DNA of 64,000 nucleotides from Saccharopolyspora erythraea (GCF_018141105.1 NZ_CP054839.1:3472001-3536000); one strand, 5' to 3'; numbered from the stretch's first letter, positions 17,037-26,552 are shown. Notes: generated by a model from the letters alone, not told the origin. Translations and numbers: made by a program.

Positions 17037-18494
17037 CTACGGGATGCCGGCTCGAGTCGACTGGGTGATCTGCGACCGGTACCGGCGGTGGAGGTATCCG
17101 GTGGCCAGGCCCTTGAGACCTTGTGACAGCAGGGCGTCGAAGCCTTCCACCAGCATGTCGACGTGCTGCGGGCCGATGGTCAGCGGCGGTTCCAGGCGCA
17201 CGACGTTGCGGTTGTAGTCGGTGAAGGCCACGAGGATGCCGGACTCCGAGAGCAGCTGGCTGCCGGCGAGCATCGCCACGCTGCCCCGCAGCGGCCGGTC
17301 GAACACCCCCGCCACGCGTCCGGTCAGTCCCGGCAGGCATCCGCTGAGGTCGGCGAACTCGACGGCGGCCATCAGCCCGCTGCCCCGGACGTCGCGGATC
17401 AGCTTCGGGTGGCGGCGGTGCAGCCGGTGCAGGCCGCTGATCAGGTGCTCGCCCTGCTCAGCGGCGTTGGCCAGCAGGTTCTCGTCGTGCAGGACGTGCA
17501 GTGTTTCGATCGCCGTGCAGCAGGCTTCGCCCATGCCGCTGAAGGTCGCCGGCCCGTGCACGAGCGCGTTGCGGGCACCGCCGTACGCGCGTTCGTGGAT
17601 CTCGTGGCCCGCGAGCACGGCCGAGATCGCCGTCTTGCCGCCGCCGAGGGCCTTGGCCAGCGTGACGATGTCGGGAGTGACCCCGGCGTGCTCGAAGGCG
17701 AAGAACCGGCCTGTTCTGCCGACACCGCACTGTACTTCGTCGGCGATCCACAGCACCCCGTAGCGGTCGCACAGCCGCCGCACCTGTTCCAGGTAGCCCG
17801 GCGGCGGCAGCACGACTCCGGCGCCGCCCTGCACGGTTTCCAGGATCAGCACGCCGATGCCGCGGTCGCGGCGCAGCAGGTCCTCCAGCGCCGCGGCATC
17901 GCCGAAGGGCACGGCCTGGCGGCGCGGCAGGACTTCGAAGTGTCCCCGGTAGAACTCCGAGTCGGTGACCGACAACGCGCCGATCGTCTTGCCGTGGAGG
18001 GAGTTGCGCGCGTATGCCACATTGGCGCGGCGCGGACCCTGTGCCCGCTCGGCGAGCTTGAGCGCGGCCTCCACCGCCTCCGAACCGGTGCAGTAGAGCA
18101 TCACGCGGTCCAGGCCCTCCGGCGCCAGCGTGGCGAGGTTGCGCGACAGGGCGGCGACGTACTGCGACGGCAGGGCCAGCGCGAGCTCGTGGCGCTGCTG
18201 CTCCTGGAAGCGCCTGCGGACCGCCAACACGCGCGGATGGTTGTGCCCGAGTGCCATCGCGCCGAACCCGCCGAAGAAGTCGAGGATGCGGCGGCCCGAC
18301 CGGTCCACGTAGTACACGTCCTCGGCGTGGTCGATGGCGATCCGGTCGAATCCCAGCAGCCCGAACGCCGTCCACTGGCCCGGGCTGATGTGCTGCCGGT
18401 AGATCTCGGCGACCGCGTCCTGACCGAGCCACGTCGCCTCGTCGACGCTGAGCAGCTTCGGGTGCGCGGGACTCGGCTGCTGGGTGATGGACAC
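17037..18494 (-). CDS. Class III aminotransferase (PLP-dependent, ornithine/lysine-aminotransferase-like)
   Basis: This 485-residue protein is a fold-type I class III aminotransferase. It has GGFGAMALGHNHPRVLAV near residue 75, LYCTGSEAVEAALKLA near 135, the cofactor Asp in WIADEVQCGVGRTG and the internal aldimine lysine in LAKALGGGKTAISAV. Substrates in the class carry an amino group distal to a carboxylate. A GTG start at 18494 is chosen because GGAGG lies 5 bases upstream; a longer frame to 18824 lacks coding character. The direction converges with the enolase-family genes. It could deaminate an omega-amino acid in the same catabolic block, but no direct link is visible. Confidence 0.87.
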   Translation of the reverse strand: MSITQQPSPAHPKLLSVDEATWLGQDAVAEIYRQHISPGQWTAFGLLGFDRIAIDHAEDVYYVDRSGRRILDFFGGFGAMALGHNHPRVLAVRRRFQEQQRHELALALPSQYVAALSRNLATLAPEGLDRVMLYCTGSEAVEAALKLAERAQGPRRANVAYARNSLHGKTIGALSVTDSEFYRGHFEVLPRRQAVPFGDAAALEDLLRRDRGIGVLILETVQGGAGVVLPPPGYLEQVRRLCDRYGVLWIADEVQCGVGRTGRFFAFEHAGVTPDIVTLAKALGGGKTAISAVLAGHEIHERAYGGARNALVHGPATFSGMGEACCTAIETLHVLHDENLLANAAEQGEHLISGLHRLHRRHPKLIRDVRGSGLMAAVEFADLSGCLPGLTGRVAGVFDRPLRGSVAMLAGSQLLSESGILVAFTDYNRNVVRLEPPLTIGPQHVDMLVEGFDALLSQGLKGLATGYLHRRYRSQITQSTRAGIP

Positions 18495-18949
18495 GGTGAC
18501 CTCCGAGGGTGGGCGCGCCGTCGTTCGGTACACGCACCTCGGTCCCGCTGGCGTTGCCCCCACACACGACTCGCGGGCGTGTCGTCTCCGCACGGTTACC
18601 CGACTCGGCCGGAGAGTTAACGTCCGTTTACGACGATCTCGGCGACGACCTCCCGTCGCTGACCGCATTGGCTCGTTCCAGTGCCGCTTACCAGCACGAA
18701 TGCCGCCCGGTGGTGGCGTACTCGACTGCCTGTTCGCCGACCACGTCCGGCTGGGGAGAGGACTGGCGGCCGGTTCGTCGACGACCTGTGCGAACGCGGC
18801 CGAACGGGGCTGCGCCGCCTGCACATCGGCTCACATCCGCGGTGGCCTCGCGGACCGGTCACCTGGCGCCCTTGACCATGCCCCAAGGGCATGGAGTGGA
18901 GTGGGTGGCCAGGAGCAATGGGGGAGACCAGTAGCCGGGAGGACCGGAA
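18495..18949. other. Intergenic region between divergent aminotransferase and peptidase genes
   Basis: About 455 bases without a convincing gene. Both flanking genes have good ribosome binding sites at its edges, so two divergent promoters should lie here. I could not assign -35/-10 elements with confidence. Confidence 0.5.
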
Positions 18950-20572
18950 GTGGATCGAAGTCGTAGCGCGGGCCGAAGTTCGGCTCTGGTGGTCGTGATC
19001 GGCCTGGCCGGTTCGTTGGCGGGGGCGCCGGCCGTGGCCGACGACCGGAGCAACGAGCCTGCGATGCAAGTGCAGTGGGGCGCCTGCCCCGCGGATGTCG
19101 CGGACGACGCGCCCGAGTTGCAGTGCGCCACCGTGCCGGTGCCCCTGGATTACGCGCATTCCGAGGGCACCCGGATCGAGATCATGGTGTCCCGGCTGGC
19201 AAGCAAGAATCAGAGCGAGCGGCGCGGGGTGTTGCTGCTCAATCCGGGTGGTCCGGGCGGATCCGGGTTGTCGCAGCCGGCGGACCTGGTTTCCCTGGGC
19301 GCGCCGGCCAGCGTCCTGGACAGCTACGACCTGATCGGCATGGACACCCGCGGCGTCGGGCATTCGTCGCCCGTGAGCTGCGGTTTCACCGCCGGTCAGG
19401 ACTATTTCGGCAACATCCCGCCGTACGCGGCCGACGACGCGGCGTTCGCCGAGCAGGCCAGGAGGGCCAAGGCGGTCGCCGACCAGTGCGCTGCCAACGA
19501 TCGCGACGGGCGGATGCGCCACCTGTCGACTGCGAACATGGCTCGGGACCTGGACCGGATCCGGGCCGCGCTCGGCGAGGAGAAGGTCAACTACTTCGGC
19601 TTGTCCTATGGGACGGCGTTGGGTGCCGCGTACGCCTCGATGTTCCCGGAGCGCTCCGACCGGGTCGTGCTCGACAGCAACGTCGGCGACACCTTCCTCG
19701 ATCGCGACGGAATGCGCAGGTTCGGCATGGGGGCCGAGCAGACGTTCCCGGACTTCGCGAAATGGGCCGCGGCGCGACACGGCGGCTACGGCTTGGGGCG
19801 CTCGCCGGAGGAGGTGCGGAGCACCTACTTCGCGCTCGCCGAGCGACTCGATGGGACTCCGGTGGCCGGAGTCGACGGTCCCATCTTCCGGTTGGCCACC
19901 TTCGCGGGGCTCTACAAGGAGGTGAGCTACGGGAAGACGGCGCAGCTCTGGCAGTCGCTGCTCAACTCCGACGAGGCGGCGGTCCGGCGGCAACTGGCCG
20001 AGAACGGGCCTGCCGGCACGCGGTCCGGCGGCGGCACGCCGGCACCGAGGGCGGAACTGGCGGAGACCGACAACGCCTGGTCGGTGTTTCTCTCGGTGAC
20101 CTGCAACGACGTCGACTGGTCCGAAGATGTCGAGACCTACCGGCGCGCCGTCGCCGAAGACCGGGAGAAGTACCCGCTGTACGGCGCGGCCAGTGCCAAC
20201 ATCCTGCCCTGCGCCTACTGGCATCAGGAGCCCGCCGAGCCGCCGGTGCGGATCAGCGACGACGGGCCGAGCAACGTCCTGGTCGTGCAGAACCAGCGCG
20301 ATCCGGTCACGCCGCACCGCGGCGGAGAGATGCTCCGGGAGAAGTTCGGGCAGCGGTCCCGGTTGGTGAGCGTCGATGGGAGCGGGCACGGTGTCTACGT
20401 CTACGGCGACAACCCCTGCGCGCTGAACGTCACCACGGACTACCTGGTCGACGGCGAGCTGCCGGCGCGGGACACCTTCTGCGGTGCCTCGCCGAACTCC
20501 GGTCCGGCACTCGACCACGATGCCCAGCAGCGGCGAGCCGAAGTCCTCGACCGGCGACAGCACACACCCTGA
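18950..20572 (+). CDS. Secreted alpha/beta-hydrolase with TAP-like C-terminal domain (tripeptidyl aminopeptidase-like)
   Basis: This 540-residue serine hydrolase begins with a signal peptide: an arginine-containing start, a hydrophobic ALVVVIGLAGSLAGA core and an APAVA-D cleavage region. The oxyanion block LLLNPGGPGGSG lies near residue 97, and the nucleophile is in FGLSYGTALGA near 220. The C-terminal TAP-like domain contains VQNQRDPVTP and the histidine in DGSGHGVYV. Paired cysteines fit an exported protein. Actinobacterial relatives remove tripeptides from peptide N-termini or act on amino-acid esters. The GTG start at 18950 follows a GGGAGG site. A second, intracellular peptidase follows 107 bases later behind a terminator. 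Confidence 0.85.
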   Translation: MDRSRSAGRSSALVVVIGLAGSLAGAPAVADDRSNEPAMQVQWGACPADVADDAPELQCATVPVPLDYAHSEGTRIEIMVSRLASKNQSERRGVLLLNPGGPGGSGLSQPADLVSLGAPASVLDSYDLIGMDTRGVGHSSPVSCGFTAGQDYFGNIPPYAADDAAFAEQARRAKAVADQCAANDRDGRMRHLSTANMARDLDRIRAALGEEKVNYFGLSYGTALGAAYASMFPERSDRVVLDSNVGDTFLDRDGMRRFGMGAEQTFPDFAKWAAARHGGYGLGRSPEEVRSTYFALAERLDGTPVAGVDGPIFRLATFAGLYKEVSYGKTAQLWQSLLNSDEAAVRRQLAENGPAGTRSGGGTPAPRAELAETDNAWSVFLSVTCNDVDWSEDVETYRRAVAEDREKYPLYGAASANILPCAYWHQEPAEPPVRISDDGPSNVLVVQNQRDPVTPHRGGEMLREKFGQRSRLVSVDGSGHGVYVYGDNPCALNVTTDYLVDGELPARDTFCGASPNSGPALDHDAQQRRAEVLDRRQHTP

Positions 20573-20586
20573 ACGCGGATTCGCGC

Positions 20587-20615
20587 GGCGGCTCCGTCCC
20601 CGGGACGGAGCCGCC
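20587..20615 (+). terminator. Perfect stem-loop after the secreted peptidase
   Basis: Arms GGCGGCTCCGTCCC and GGGACGGAGCCGCC form a 14-base perfect inverted repeat just after the stop codon. Confidence 0.7.
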
Positions 20616-20679
20616 ATCCACACTCGACGATGAGCGCACCGTCCACATGCGACGCTGCCACCCTTGATTGGAGAACTGG

Positions 20680-22602
20680 ATGACCGAGGTACCGAGCCGA
20701 GGCACCCTCCCGAAGTTGATCGACGTCGAGGAGTTCTTCGCTGATCCGGTGTTCTCCGGTGCGTCGATCTCGCCGGACGGGACGAGGATCGCCTACCTGG
20801 CGCCGAAGTACGGCCGGACGAACGTGTGGGTCCGGGGGATCGACGAGGAGCACGAGGACGCGGTGTGCGTCACGCACGACGCACGGCGCGGCATCAGGAC
20901 CTACTACTGGACCGACGACCCCCGCTGGCTGCTGTACCTGCAGGACACCGACGGCAACGAGGACTGGCACCTGCACCGGGTCGACCTCGACGCACCTGGC
21001 GAGCCCGCGCTCGACCTGACACCGCTGGCGCCGGGATCGCGCGTGTTCGCCGCGGAGCCGATGAAGTCGGTTCCCGGGAGCGTGCTCGTCTGGATGAACC
21101 GCAGGCCGATGTTCATCGACCTGTTCCGGATCGACGTCGCCACCGGCGAGACGACACCGCATGTGGAGCAGCCCGAGCTGGGCGACAACATGCTGGTCGG
21201 CCGCGACGGCGAGGTGGCGTTCCATTCGGTGCTGGCCGATGACGGCACCTACGAGTTCCACGCGGTCGACCCCGGGACCGGGGAGAAGCGCTTCCTGCGC
21301 CGGATGGGCGGCCCGGAGTACCCGTTGGGGGTGCCTCTGCAGGTGGTGACGCCCGACGGGAAGGGCCTGCTGGTCGGCGCCTACCAGGACTCCGACGACC
21401 TGCGGCTCGTCCGCATCGACCGGGAGACCGGCGAGGAGACCGTGGTCGCGGCTGTGGAGGGGAGCAGTCTGTGCACCATTGGTCTGGCGGACCCCCGGCT
21501 TCCTCCGACCCTGTTCATCAGCCGGCGGACCGGGGAGGTCATCGCGGCCCGCTTCGTCGGCGACCGGCCCGGGATCGAGGTGCTGGACCCGCACTTCGCC
21601 GAGGTCTACGCCGAACTGGAGAAGCTTTCCGACGGTGTGCTGCACACGGTGTCGTCCGACGAGTCGGAGCGTCGCTGGGTCGCGTCCTTCATCCGCGACC
21701 GCGAACCGAAAGCGACCTGGTTCTACGATCACGGCACCGGTGAGAGCCGGCTGCTGTCCAGCCCGCACCTGGACCCGGCCGGCCTGGCCCCCATGAAGGC
21801 GGTCCGCTTCCCGGCCCGCGACGGGCTGCCGCTGCACGCGTTCCTGACGCTGCCGGTCGGCGTCGAGCCGGAAGGGCTGCCGTTGGTGCTGCTGGTGCAC
21901 GGCGGGCCGTGGCACCATGACTCGTGGGCCTACAACCCGACGGTGCAGTTCCTCGCCAACCGCGGCTACGCGGTGCTGCAGGTGAACTTCCGCGGCTCCT
22001 CGGGCTACGGGAAGCGGCACATAACGAGTGCGATCGGCGAGTTCGCCGGGAAGATGCACGACGACCTCATCGACGCCGCGGACTGGGCGGTGGCGCAGGG
22101 ATACGCCGACCCCGCCCGCATAGGTATCAGCGGCGGCTCCTACGGCGGCTACGCGGCGCTCGTCGGCGTCACGGTCACCCCGGACCGCTTCGCCGCCGCG
22201 GTGGACTACGTGGGCATCTCGGACCTGGCGAACTTCATGCGCACCCTGCCGCCGTTCACCAGGCCCGCCATGGCCAACAGCTGGTACCGCTACGTCGGCG
22301 ACCCCGAGGACCCGGCCCAGGAAGCCGACATGCTGGCCCGCTCGCCCATCACCATGGTCGACCGGATCCGCACCCCGCTGCTGGTCGCCCAGGGCGCCAA
22401 CGACGTCCGCGTGGTCCAGGAGGAGTCCGACAACATCGTCGAACCCCTGCGCGCGCGTGGCGTGCCCGTCGAGTACCTCGTCGCCGACGACGAGGGCCAC
22501 GGCTTCGAGAACCCTGAGAACCAGATCAGGCTGCATCGCGCGATCGAGCAGCACCTCGCCGAGCATCTCGGTGGCCGCCGAGACACCGCGCCCCAGGCGT
22601 AG
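20680..22602 (+). CDS. S9 family peptidase (prolyl oligopeptidase / acylaminoacyl-peptidase-like)
   Basis: This 640-residue serine peptidase has an N-terminal beta-propeller-like part (residues 1 to about 370) with repeated sequence such as SPDGTRIAYLAPKYG. A C-terminal alpha/beta-hydrolase domain contains VHGGPWHHDSWAYN, the nucleophile in ISGGSYGGYAAL, the aspartate in GANDVRV and the histidine in DDEGHGF. No signal peptide is seen, so it is probably cytosolic and trims short peptides. The ATG at 20680 with GGAG 8 bases upstream is preferred over a TTG at 20668. A long perfect hairpin follows the gene. Confidence 0.9.
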   Translation: MTEVPSRGTLPKLIDVEEFFADPVFSGASISPDGTRIAYLAPKYGRTNVWVRGIDEEHEDAVCVTHDARRGIRTYYWTDDPRWLLYLQDTDGNEDWHLHRVDLDAPGEPALDLTPLAPGSRVFAAEPMKSVPGSVLVWMNRRPMFIDLFRIDVATGETTPHVEQPELGDNMLVGRDGEVAFHSVLADDGTYEFHAVDPGTGEKRFLRRMGGPEYPLGVPLQVVTPDGKGLLVGAYQDSDDLRLVRIDRETGEETVVAAVEGSSLCTIGLADPRLPPTLFISRRTGEVIAARFVGDRPGIEVLDPHFAEVYAELEKLSDGVLHTVSSDESERRWVASFIRDREPKATWFYDHGTGESRLLSSPHLDPAGLAPMKAVRFPARDGLPLHAFLTLPVGVEPEGLPLVLLVHGGPWHHDSWAYNPTVQFLANRGYAVLQVNFRGSSGYGKRHITSAIGEFAGKMHDDLIDAADWAVAQGYADPARIGISGGSYGGYAALVGVTVTPDRFAAAVDYVGISDLANFMRTLPPFTRPAMANSWYRYVGDPEDPAQEADMLARSPITMVDRIRTPLLVAQGANDVRVVQEESDNIVEPLRARGVPVEYLVADDEGHGFENPENQIRLHRAIEQHLAEHLGGRRDTAPQA

Positions 22603-22612
22603 AGGCCGGCGT

Positions 22613-22648
22613 GCGGCGGTCCGGCGAAGGGCCTCGCCGGACCGCCGC
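22613..22648 (+). terminator. Perfect stem-loop after the S9 peptidase
   Basis: Fifteen-base arms, GCGGCGGTCCGGCGA and TCGCCGGACCGCCGC, flank an AGGGCC loop directly after the stop codon. Confidence 0.75.
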
Positions 22649-22680
22649 GGAACCAGGTCGTCGTCTCCCTCGGATCACGG

Positions 22681-23175
22681 ATGTTCGGATACGGTCCGGG
22701 GGTGAGCTTCCGGTTGGCTGCATACGCTGTGTGCATCGAAGACGGGCGGGTGCTGCTCGCCCGCTGCGCATCACCGACCGGCGAGAGCAACTGGACCCTT
22801 CCGGGCGGCGGGGTCGAGCACGGGGAGGACCCCTTCGACGCGGTGATCCGGGAGGTCGCCGAGGAGACCGGCTGCGAAGCGGCGGTCGAGCGCCTGCTGG
22901 GCGTGGACTCGAGGATGATCCCCGTGGCCGAGCGCCGCGTGCCCGGCCCGCTTCCGCACCAGAACGTCGGTGTCTTCTACCGGGTCCGGATCACCGGCGG
23001 CGAGCTACGGCCCGAGCCGAACGGCGAGACCGCCGAGCCGGTGTGGACGCCGATCCCCGACGTCGCTCACCTCCGCCGGTCATCACTGGTCGACGTCGGT
23101 CTCACCCTGGGACGGACCGTCCCGGCAACCGGCCATGTCGCTCCCGTTCCGGTCGGTGGCCTGATTCAGCATTGA
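22681..23175 (+). CDS. Nudix hydrolase
   Basis: This 164-residue protein contains a complete Nudix box, beginning GGGVEHGEDPFDAV and ending REVAEETG near residues 40-62. It should hydrolyse a nucleoside diphosphate linked to another moiety, with magnesium bound by the glutamates. The substrate is not predictable from sequence. A shorter start at the internal GTG (about 22702) is possible because the first residues are not conserved-looking. It lies between a terminated peptidase gene and a convergent MerR regulator and seems to be a single-gene unit. Confidence 0.85.
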   Translation: MFGYGPGVSFRLAAYAVCIEDGRVLLARCASPTGESNWTLPGGGVEHGEDPFDAVIREVAEETGCEAAVERLLGVDSRMIPVAERRVPGPLPHQNVGVFYRVRITGGELRPEPNGETAEPVWTPIPDVAHLRRSSLVDVGLTLGRTVPATGHVAPVPVGGLIQH

Positions 23176-23202
23176 GGCCGGAACCACGACGCCTGTCCGC
23201 GC

Positions 23203-23961
23203 CTACGCCGGATCACCCGGCGCCGCCCTGCGGTTCTCCTCGAGGAGGGCGTTGACGCGCTGCAGGACATCGAGCTGGGCGGGGTTGTACAACTCGGCCA
23301 ACCCCTGGCCGATGACCGACATGGTGAGCGCCTCTCCCCGTGTGGTTTCTGCCGCCGGGTCCTCCAGCGACGGGTGGTCCCGGTACTGCTCGAGGATCTC
23401 GGGGACGGTGCGTTCGGCCAGCTGTTGCCGGGTTTCCTCGCCCGCATCCGCGGGCAGAGCGTCGAACTCCGCCGCGACCGGTGTGCGGGGAACCGAGTTC
23501 ACCTCCTGCAGAGCCGCCATCGTCGAGGGCCCGAAGACCCGGGAGAAGAGCAGGAGGAGCGACCGGTCGGCATCCGGGGTCCCGGCATCGATCCGGTCGA
23601 AACCCGGCGGCAGGTCGGCCAAGGCCCGGCACCTGATGATCAAGGCCAGTTCCTCTCGCATCCGCTGCTGACGTTCGATGCTCGCCGCCAGCTCGGCATC
23701 GAGAGTGCGGAGCACCTGTTCGGCGTTCTCGTCCGACTCCTCCATCGCGGCGATGTCGGACAGCGGCACGCCCAGGTCGACGAGCCGGCGGACCCGCAGC
23801 AGCCGGATCAGATGCCTGATCCGGTACTGCTTGTACCCGTTCGCCGCTCTCTCCGGTTCCTCCAGCAGTCCGATCTTGTGGTAGTGGCGGACGGTTTTCA
23901 GCGTCGTGCCTGCAAGTTCAGCCAACTGACGCGTACTCCACGCCACCGGACACCCCCCCAA
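23203..23961 (-). CDS. MerR family transcriptional regulator
   Basis: This 252-residue protein has an N-terminal MerR winged helix: STRQLAELAGTTLKTVRHYH followed by KIGLL and a second helix block LVDLGVPLSDIAAM. A coiled-coil-like stretch follows, then a long acidic C-terminal domain of about 150 residues that may bind a ligand. It is transcribed away from the ferulate genes. The 216 bases between the two start codons hold two related palindromes, so it could regulate or be regulated with them. The MarR gene at the end of that operon is the likelier ferulate sensor. Confidence 0.85.
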   Translation of the reverse strand: MGGCPVAWSTRQLAELAGTTLKTVRHYHKIGLLEEPERAANGYKQYRIRHLIRLLRVRRLVDLGVPLSDIAAMEESDENAEQVLRTLDAELAASIERQQRMREELALIIRCRALADLPPGFDRIDAGTPDADRSLLLLFSRVFGPSTMAALQEVNSVPRTPVAAEFDALPADAGEETRQQLAERTVPEILEQYRDHPSLEDPAAETTRGEALTMSVIGQGLAELYNPAQLDVLQRVNALLEENRRAAPGDPA

Positions 23962-24018
23962 CCTCGGCGTGCTACCCGCTTCCGGCGCTCGCGACGATAG
24001 TGCCCGAGACAGCTCATT

Positions 24019-24033
24019 ATCAGGTTTCCTGAG
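24019..24033. promoter_or_regulatory. Palindrome A in the merR-ech divergent region
   Basis: ATCAGG-TTT-CCTGAG repeats the core of palindrome B (24103-24121), with the same AGG-N3-CCT centre 85 bases away. It lies nearer the merR start and may control the leftward promoter or loop with B. Confidence 0.5.
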
Positions 24034-24102
24034 TCTGTTCGGGTGACAAGTGCTGCTTCTCCTTGATTGTCAGCTCGCTTCTCCTTCATGCTCGCGCCAA
24101 GT

Positions 24103-24121
24103 TCATCAGGGTTCCTGATGA
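24103..24121. promoter_or_regulatory. Palindrome B upstream of ech
   Basis: TCATCAGG-GTT-CCTGATGA is a perfect 8-base-arm palindrome 57 bases before the ech start. Its size suits a MarR dimer, and the MarR gene is the third gene of this operon. Confidence 0.6.
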
Positions 24122-24177
24122 TTGTCGCCACGTACCGAGTCCGGCCGCCGCGACTTCCGGACGAGGAAGGACCGCTC

Positions 24178-25038
24178 ATGTCCACACCGACCACCGACTC
24201 CGGGACCACCGCCACACCGTGGGGCAACGCGGTGCTCGTCGACTTCGACGACGGCATCGCCTGGGTCACGCTGAACCGGCCCGAGAAGCGCAACGCCATG
24301 AACCCGGCCATGAACGACGAGATGGTGCGCACCCTCGACGCACTCGAGGCCGACCCCCGCTGCCGGGTCATGGTGCTGACCGGCGCGGGCGAGTCCTTCT
24401 CCGCGGGCATGGACCTCAAGGAGTACTTCCGCGAGGTCGACCAGAACGCCGACCCGTCGGTCCAGGTCCGCGTCCGCCGGGCCAGCGCCGAGTGGCAGTG
24501 GAAGCGGCTGGCGCACTGGTCCAAGCCGACGGTCGCGATGGTCAACGGCTGGTGCTTCGGCGGTGCCTTCACCCCGCTCGTGGCCTGCGACCTGGCGATC
24601 TCCGACGAGGAAGCGCGCTACGGGCTGTCGGAGATCAACTGGGGGATTCCGCCGGGCGGTGTCGTCAGCCGCGCGCTCGCCGCGGTCGTCAGCCAGCGCG
24701 ACGCGCTGTACTTCATCATGACCGGCGATACCTTCGACGGGCGCCGGGCCGAGCGGATGCGGCTGGTCAACGAGGCGGTGCCGGCCGAGCGGCTGCGCGA
24801 GCGCACCCGCGAGCTGGCGCTCAAACTCGCCTCGACGAACCCGGTCGTGCTCCGTGCGGCGAAGGTCGGCTACAAGCTCGCCCAGGAGATGCCCTGGGAG
24901 CAGGCCGAGGACTACCTCTACGCCAAGCTGGAGCAGTCGCAGTTCCTCGACGCCGAGCGCGGCCGGGAGAAGGGCATGGCGCAGTTCCTGGACGACAAGT
25001 CCTACCGGCCGGGGCTCTCGGCCTACTCGACCGACTGA
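24178..25038 (+). CDS. ech: p-Hydroxycinnamoyl-CoA hydratase/lyase (feruloyl-CoA hydratase-lyase)
   Basis: This 286-residue crotonase-fold enzyme closely resembles hydroxycinnamoyl-CoA hydratase-lyases. These hydrate feruloyl-CoA and cleave it to vanillin and acetyl-CoA. Diagnostic blocks are WVTLNRPEKRNAMNP, the oxyanion region LTGAGESFSAGMDLKEYFRE, NGWCFGGAFTPLVACDLAI and the catalytic glutamate in LSEINWGIPPGG. The ATG at 24178 with GAGGAAGG upstream is chosen over an earlier in-frame start. The next gene, an acyl-CoA ligase, begins 20 bases downstream. The pair converts ferulate or p-coumarate to the aromatic aldehyde. Confidence 0.93.
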   Translation: MSTPTTDSGTTATPWGNAVLVDFDDGIAWVTLNRPEKRNAMNPAMNDEMVRTLDALEADPRCRVMVLTGAGESFSAGMDLKEYFREVDQNADPSVQVRVRRASAEWQWKRLAHWSKPTVAMVNGWCFGGAFTPLVACDLAISDEEARYGLSEINWGIPPGGVVSRALAAVVSQRDALYFIMTGDTFDGRRAERMRLVNEAVPAERLRERTRELALKLASTNPVVLRAAKVGYKLAQEMPWEQAEDYLYAKLEQSQFLDAERGREKGMAQFLDDKSYRPGLSAYSTD

Positions 25039-25058
25039 CCTGCGCGGGAGGCGCGACG

Positions 25059-26552
25059 ATGCGTGACGAGGGACTGGGCTCCTGGCCGGCGCGGCGGGCG
25101 CGGATGACCCCGGGCCGGGTGGCACTGGTGCACGGCGAACGCCGCGACACCTACGCCGAGCTGGCCCGCCGCACCGCCGCGCTCGCGCGGGGGCTCCGCG
25201 AGCGCGGGGTGCGACGCGGCGACCGGATCGGCTACCTGGGCCCGAACCACCCGGCCTACCTGGAGACGCTGTTCGCCTCGGCCTCGCTCGGGGCGGTGTT
25301 CGTGCCGGTCAACACCCGGCTGGCGGCGCCGGAGCTGACCTACGTCCTGGCCGACGCAGGGGTGTCGGTCCTCGTCCACACCGCCGCGACGGGGCACCTG
25401 GTCGACGCCGCGGCGTCGCCGGTGCTCCGCGAGCGCCTCGTGGTCGACGAGGACAGCTACGAGGACGTGGCAGGCGGGGTGGGCGAGCCGGTCGCCGAGC
25501 CCGTCGGCCTCGACGACCCCTGCCTGATCATGTACACGTCGGGGAGCACCGGGCGGCCGAAGGGCGTGGTGCTCAGCCACGGCAACCTGACGTGGAACTG
25601 CGTCAACGTCCTGGTGGAGTCGGATCTCTCCGGCTCGGAGGTCGCCCTCGTGGCGGCCCCGCTGTTCCACACCGCCGCCCTCGGCATGACCTGCCTGCCG
25701 ACACTGCTCAAGGGCGGCACCGCGGTGCTCATGGAGTCCTTCGACCCGGCCGCGGCGCTCGAGCTGGTCGCCCGGCATCGCGTCACCCTGCTGTTCGGGG
25801 TTCCGGCGATGTACGACGCGATCGCCGCGCATCCGAGCTGGGAGAGCGCGGATCTGTCCAGCGTGCGCGCGATGCTCTGCGGCGGGTCTCCGGTACCGGA
25901 TGCGACGATCCGCCGCTACCTGGACCGCGGCCTGGTGTTCGTCCAGGGCTACGGGATGACCGAGACCTCGCCGGGTGTGCTCATCCTCGACCCCGACGCG
26001 GTGCGGACGAAGGCGGGCACCGCCGGTGTCCCGTCCTTCTTCACCGACGTGTCGGTGGTCGATCCGTCCGGGAACCCCGTGGCCGCGGGGGAGCGCGGCG
26101 AGATCGTGGTGCGGGGCCCGAACGTCATGCTCGGCTACTGGAACCAGCCCGACGCCACCGACGAGGCGCTCTCGGGCGGGTGGATGCACTCCGGGGACGT
26201 CGCCACCGTGGACGAGGACGGGTACATCACCATCGTCGACCGGATCAAGGACCTGATCATCTCGGGTGGGGAGAACGTCTACCCGGCCGAGGTGGAGTCC
26301 GCTCTGCACGAGCACCCGGCTGTGGAGTTGTGCGCGGTCGTCGGGGTACCCGACCCGAAATGGGGGGAGGTCCCGCGTGCGGTCGTGGTGCTGCGCCCGG
26401 GGGTAAGCGCCACTGCCGATGAGCTCCGCGACCACCTGCGCCGCCACCTCGCCGCCTACAAGGTGCCCAAGCAGGTCGACTTCTGGGACGACCTGCCGCG
26501 CACCGGGGCCGGGAAGGTCCGGAAGTCGGACGTGCGCAGGAGGTTGGCGTGA
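25059..26552 (+). CDS. fcs: Acyl-CoA synthetase, probable feruloyl-CoA synthetase
   Basis: This 497-residue adenylate-forming ligase has the P-loop-like MYTSGSTGRPKGVVLSHGN near residue 150, YGMTETSPG near 305, the ATP-binding SGDVATVDEDGYITI near 387 and IISGGENVYPAEVE near 407. The catalytic lysine is in GAGKVRKSD near the C-terminus. Similar ligases activate fatty acids too, so the ferulate assignment rests on the adjoining ech gene and the MarR gene that overlaps its end. It activates the cinnamate side chain with ATP and CoA. Confidence 0.88.
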   Translation: MRDEGLGSWPARRARMTPGRVALVHGERRDTYAELARRTAALARGLRERGVRRGDRIGYLGPNHPAYLETLFASASLGAVFVPVNTRLAAPELTYVLADAGVSVLVHTAATGHLVDAAASPVLRERLVVDEDSYEDVAGGVGEPVAEPVGLDDPCLIMYTSGSTGRPKGVVLSHGNLTWNCVNVLVESDLSGSEVALVAAPLFHTAALGMTCLPTLLKGGTAVLMESFDPAAALELVARHRVTLLFGVPAMYDAIAAHPSWESADLSSVRAMLCGGSPVPDATIRRYLDRGLVFVQGYGMTETSPGVLILDPDAVRTKAGTAGVPSFFTDVSVVDPSGNPVAAGERGEIVVRGPNVMLGYWNQPDATDEALSGGWMHSGDVATVDEDGYITIVDRIKDLIISGGENVYPAEVESALHEHPAVELCAVVGVPDPKWGEVPRAVVVLRPGVSATADELRDHLRRHLAAYKVPKQVDFWDDLPRTGAGKVRKSDVRRRLA

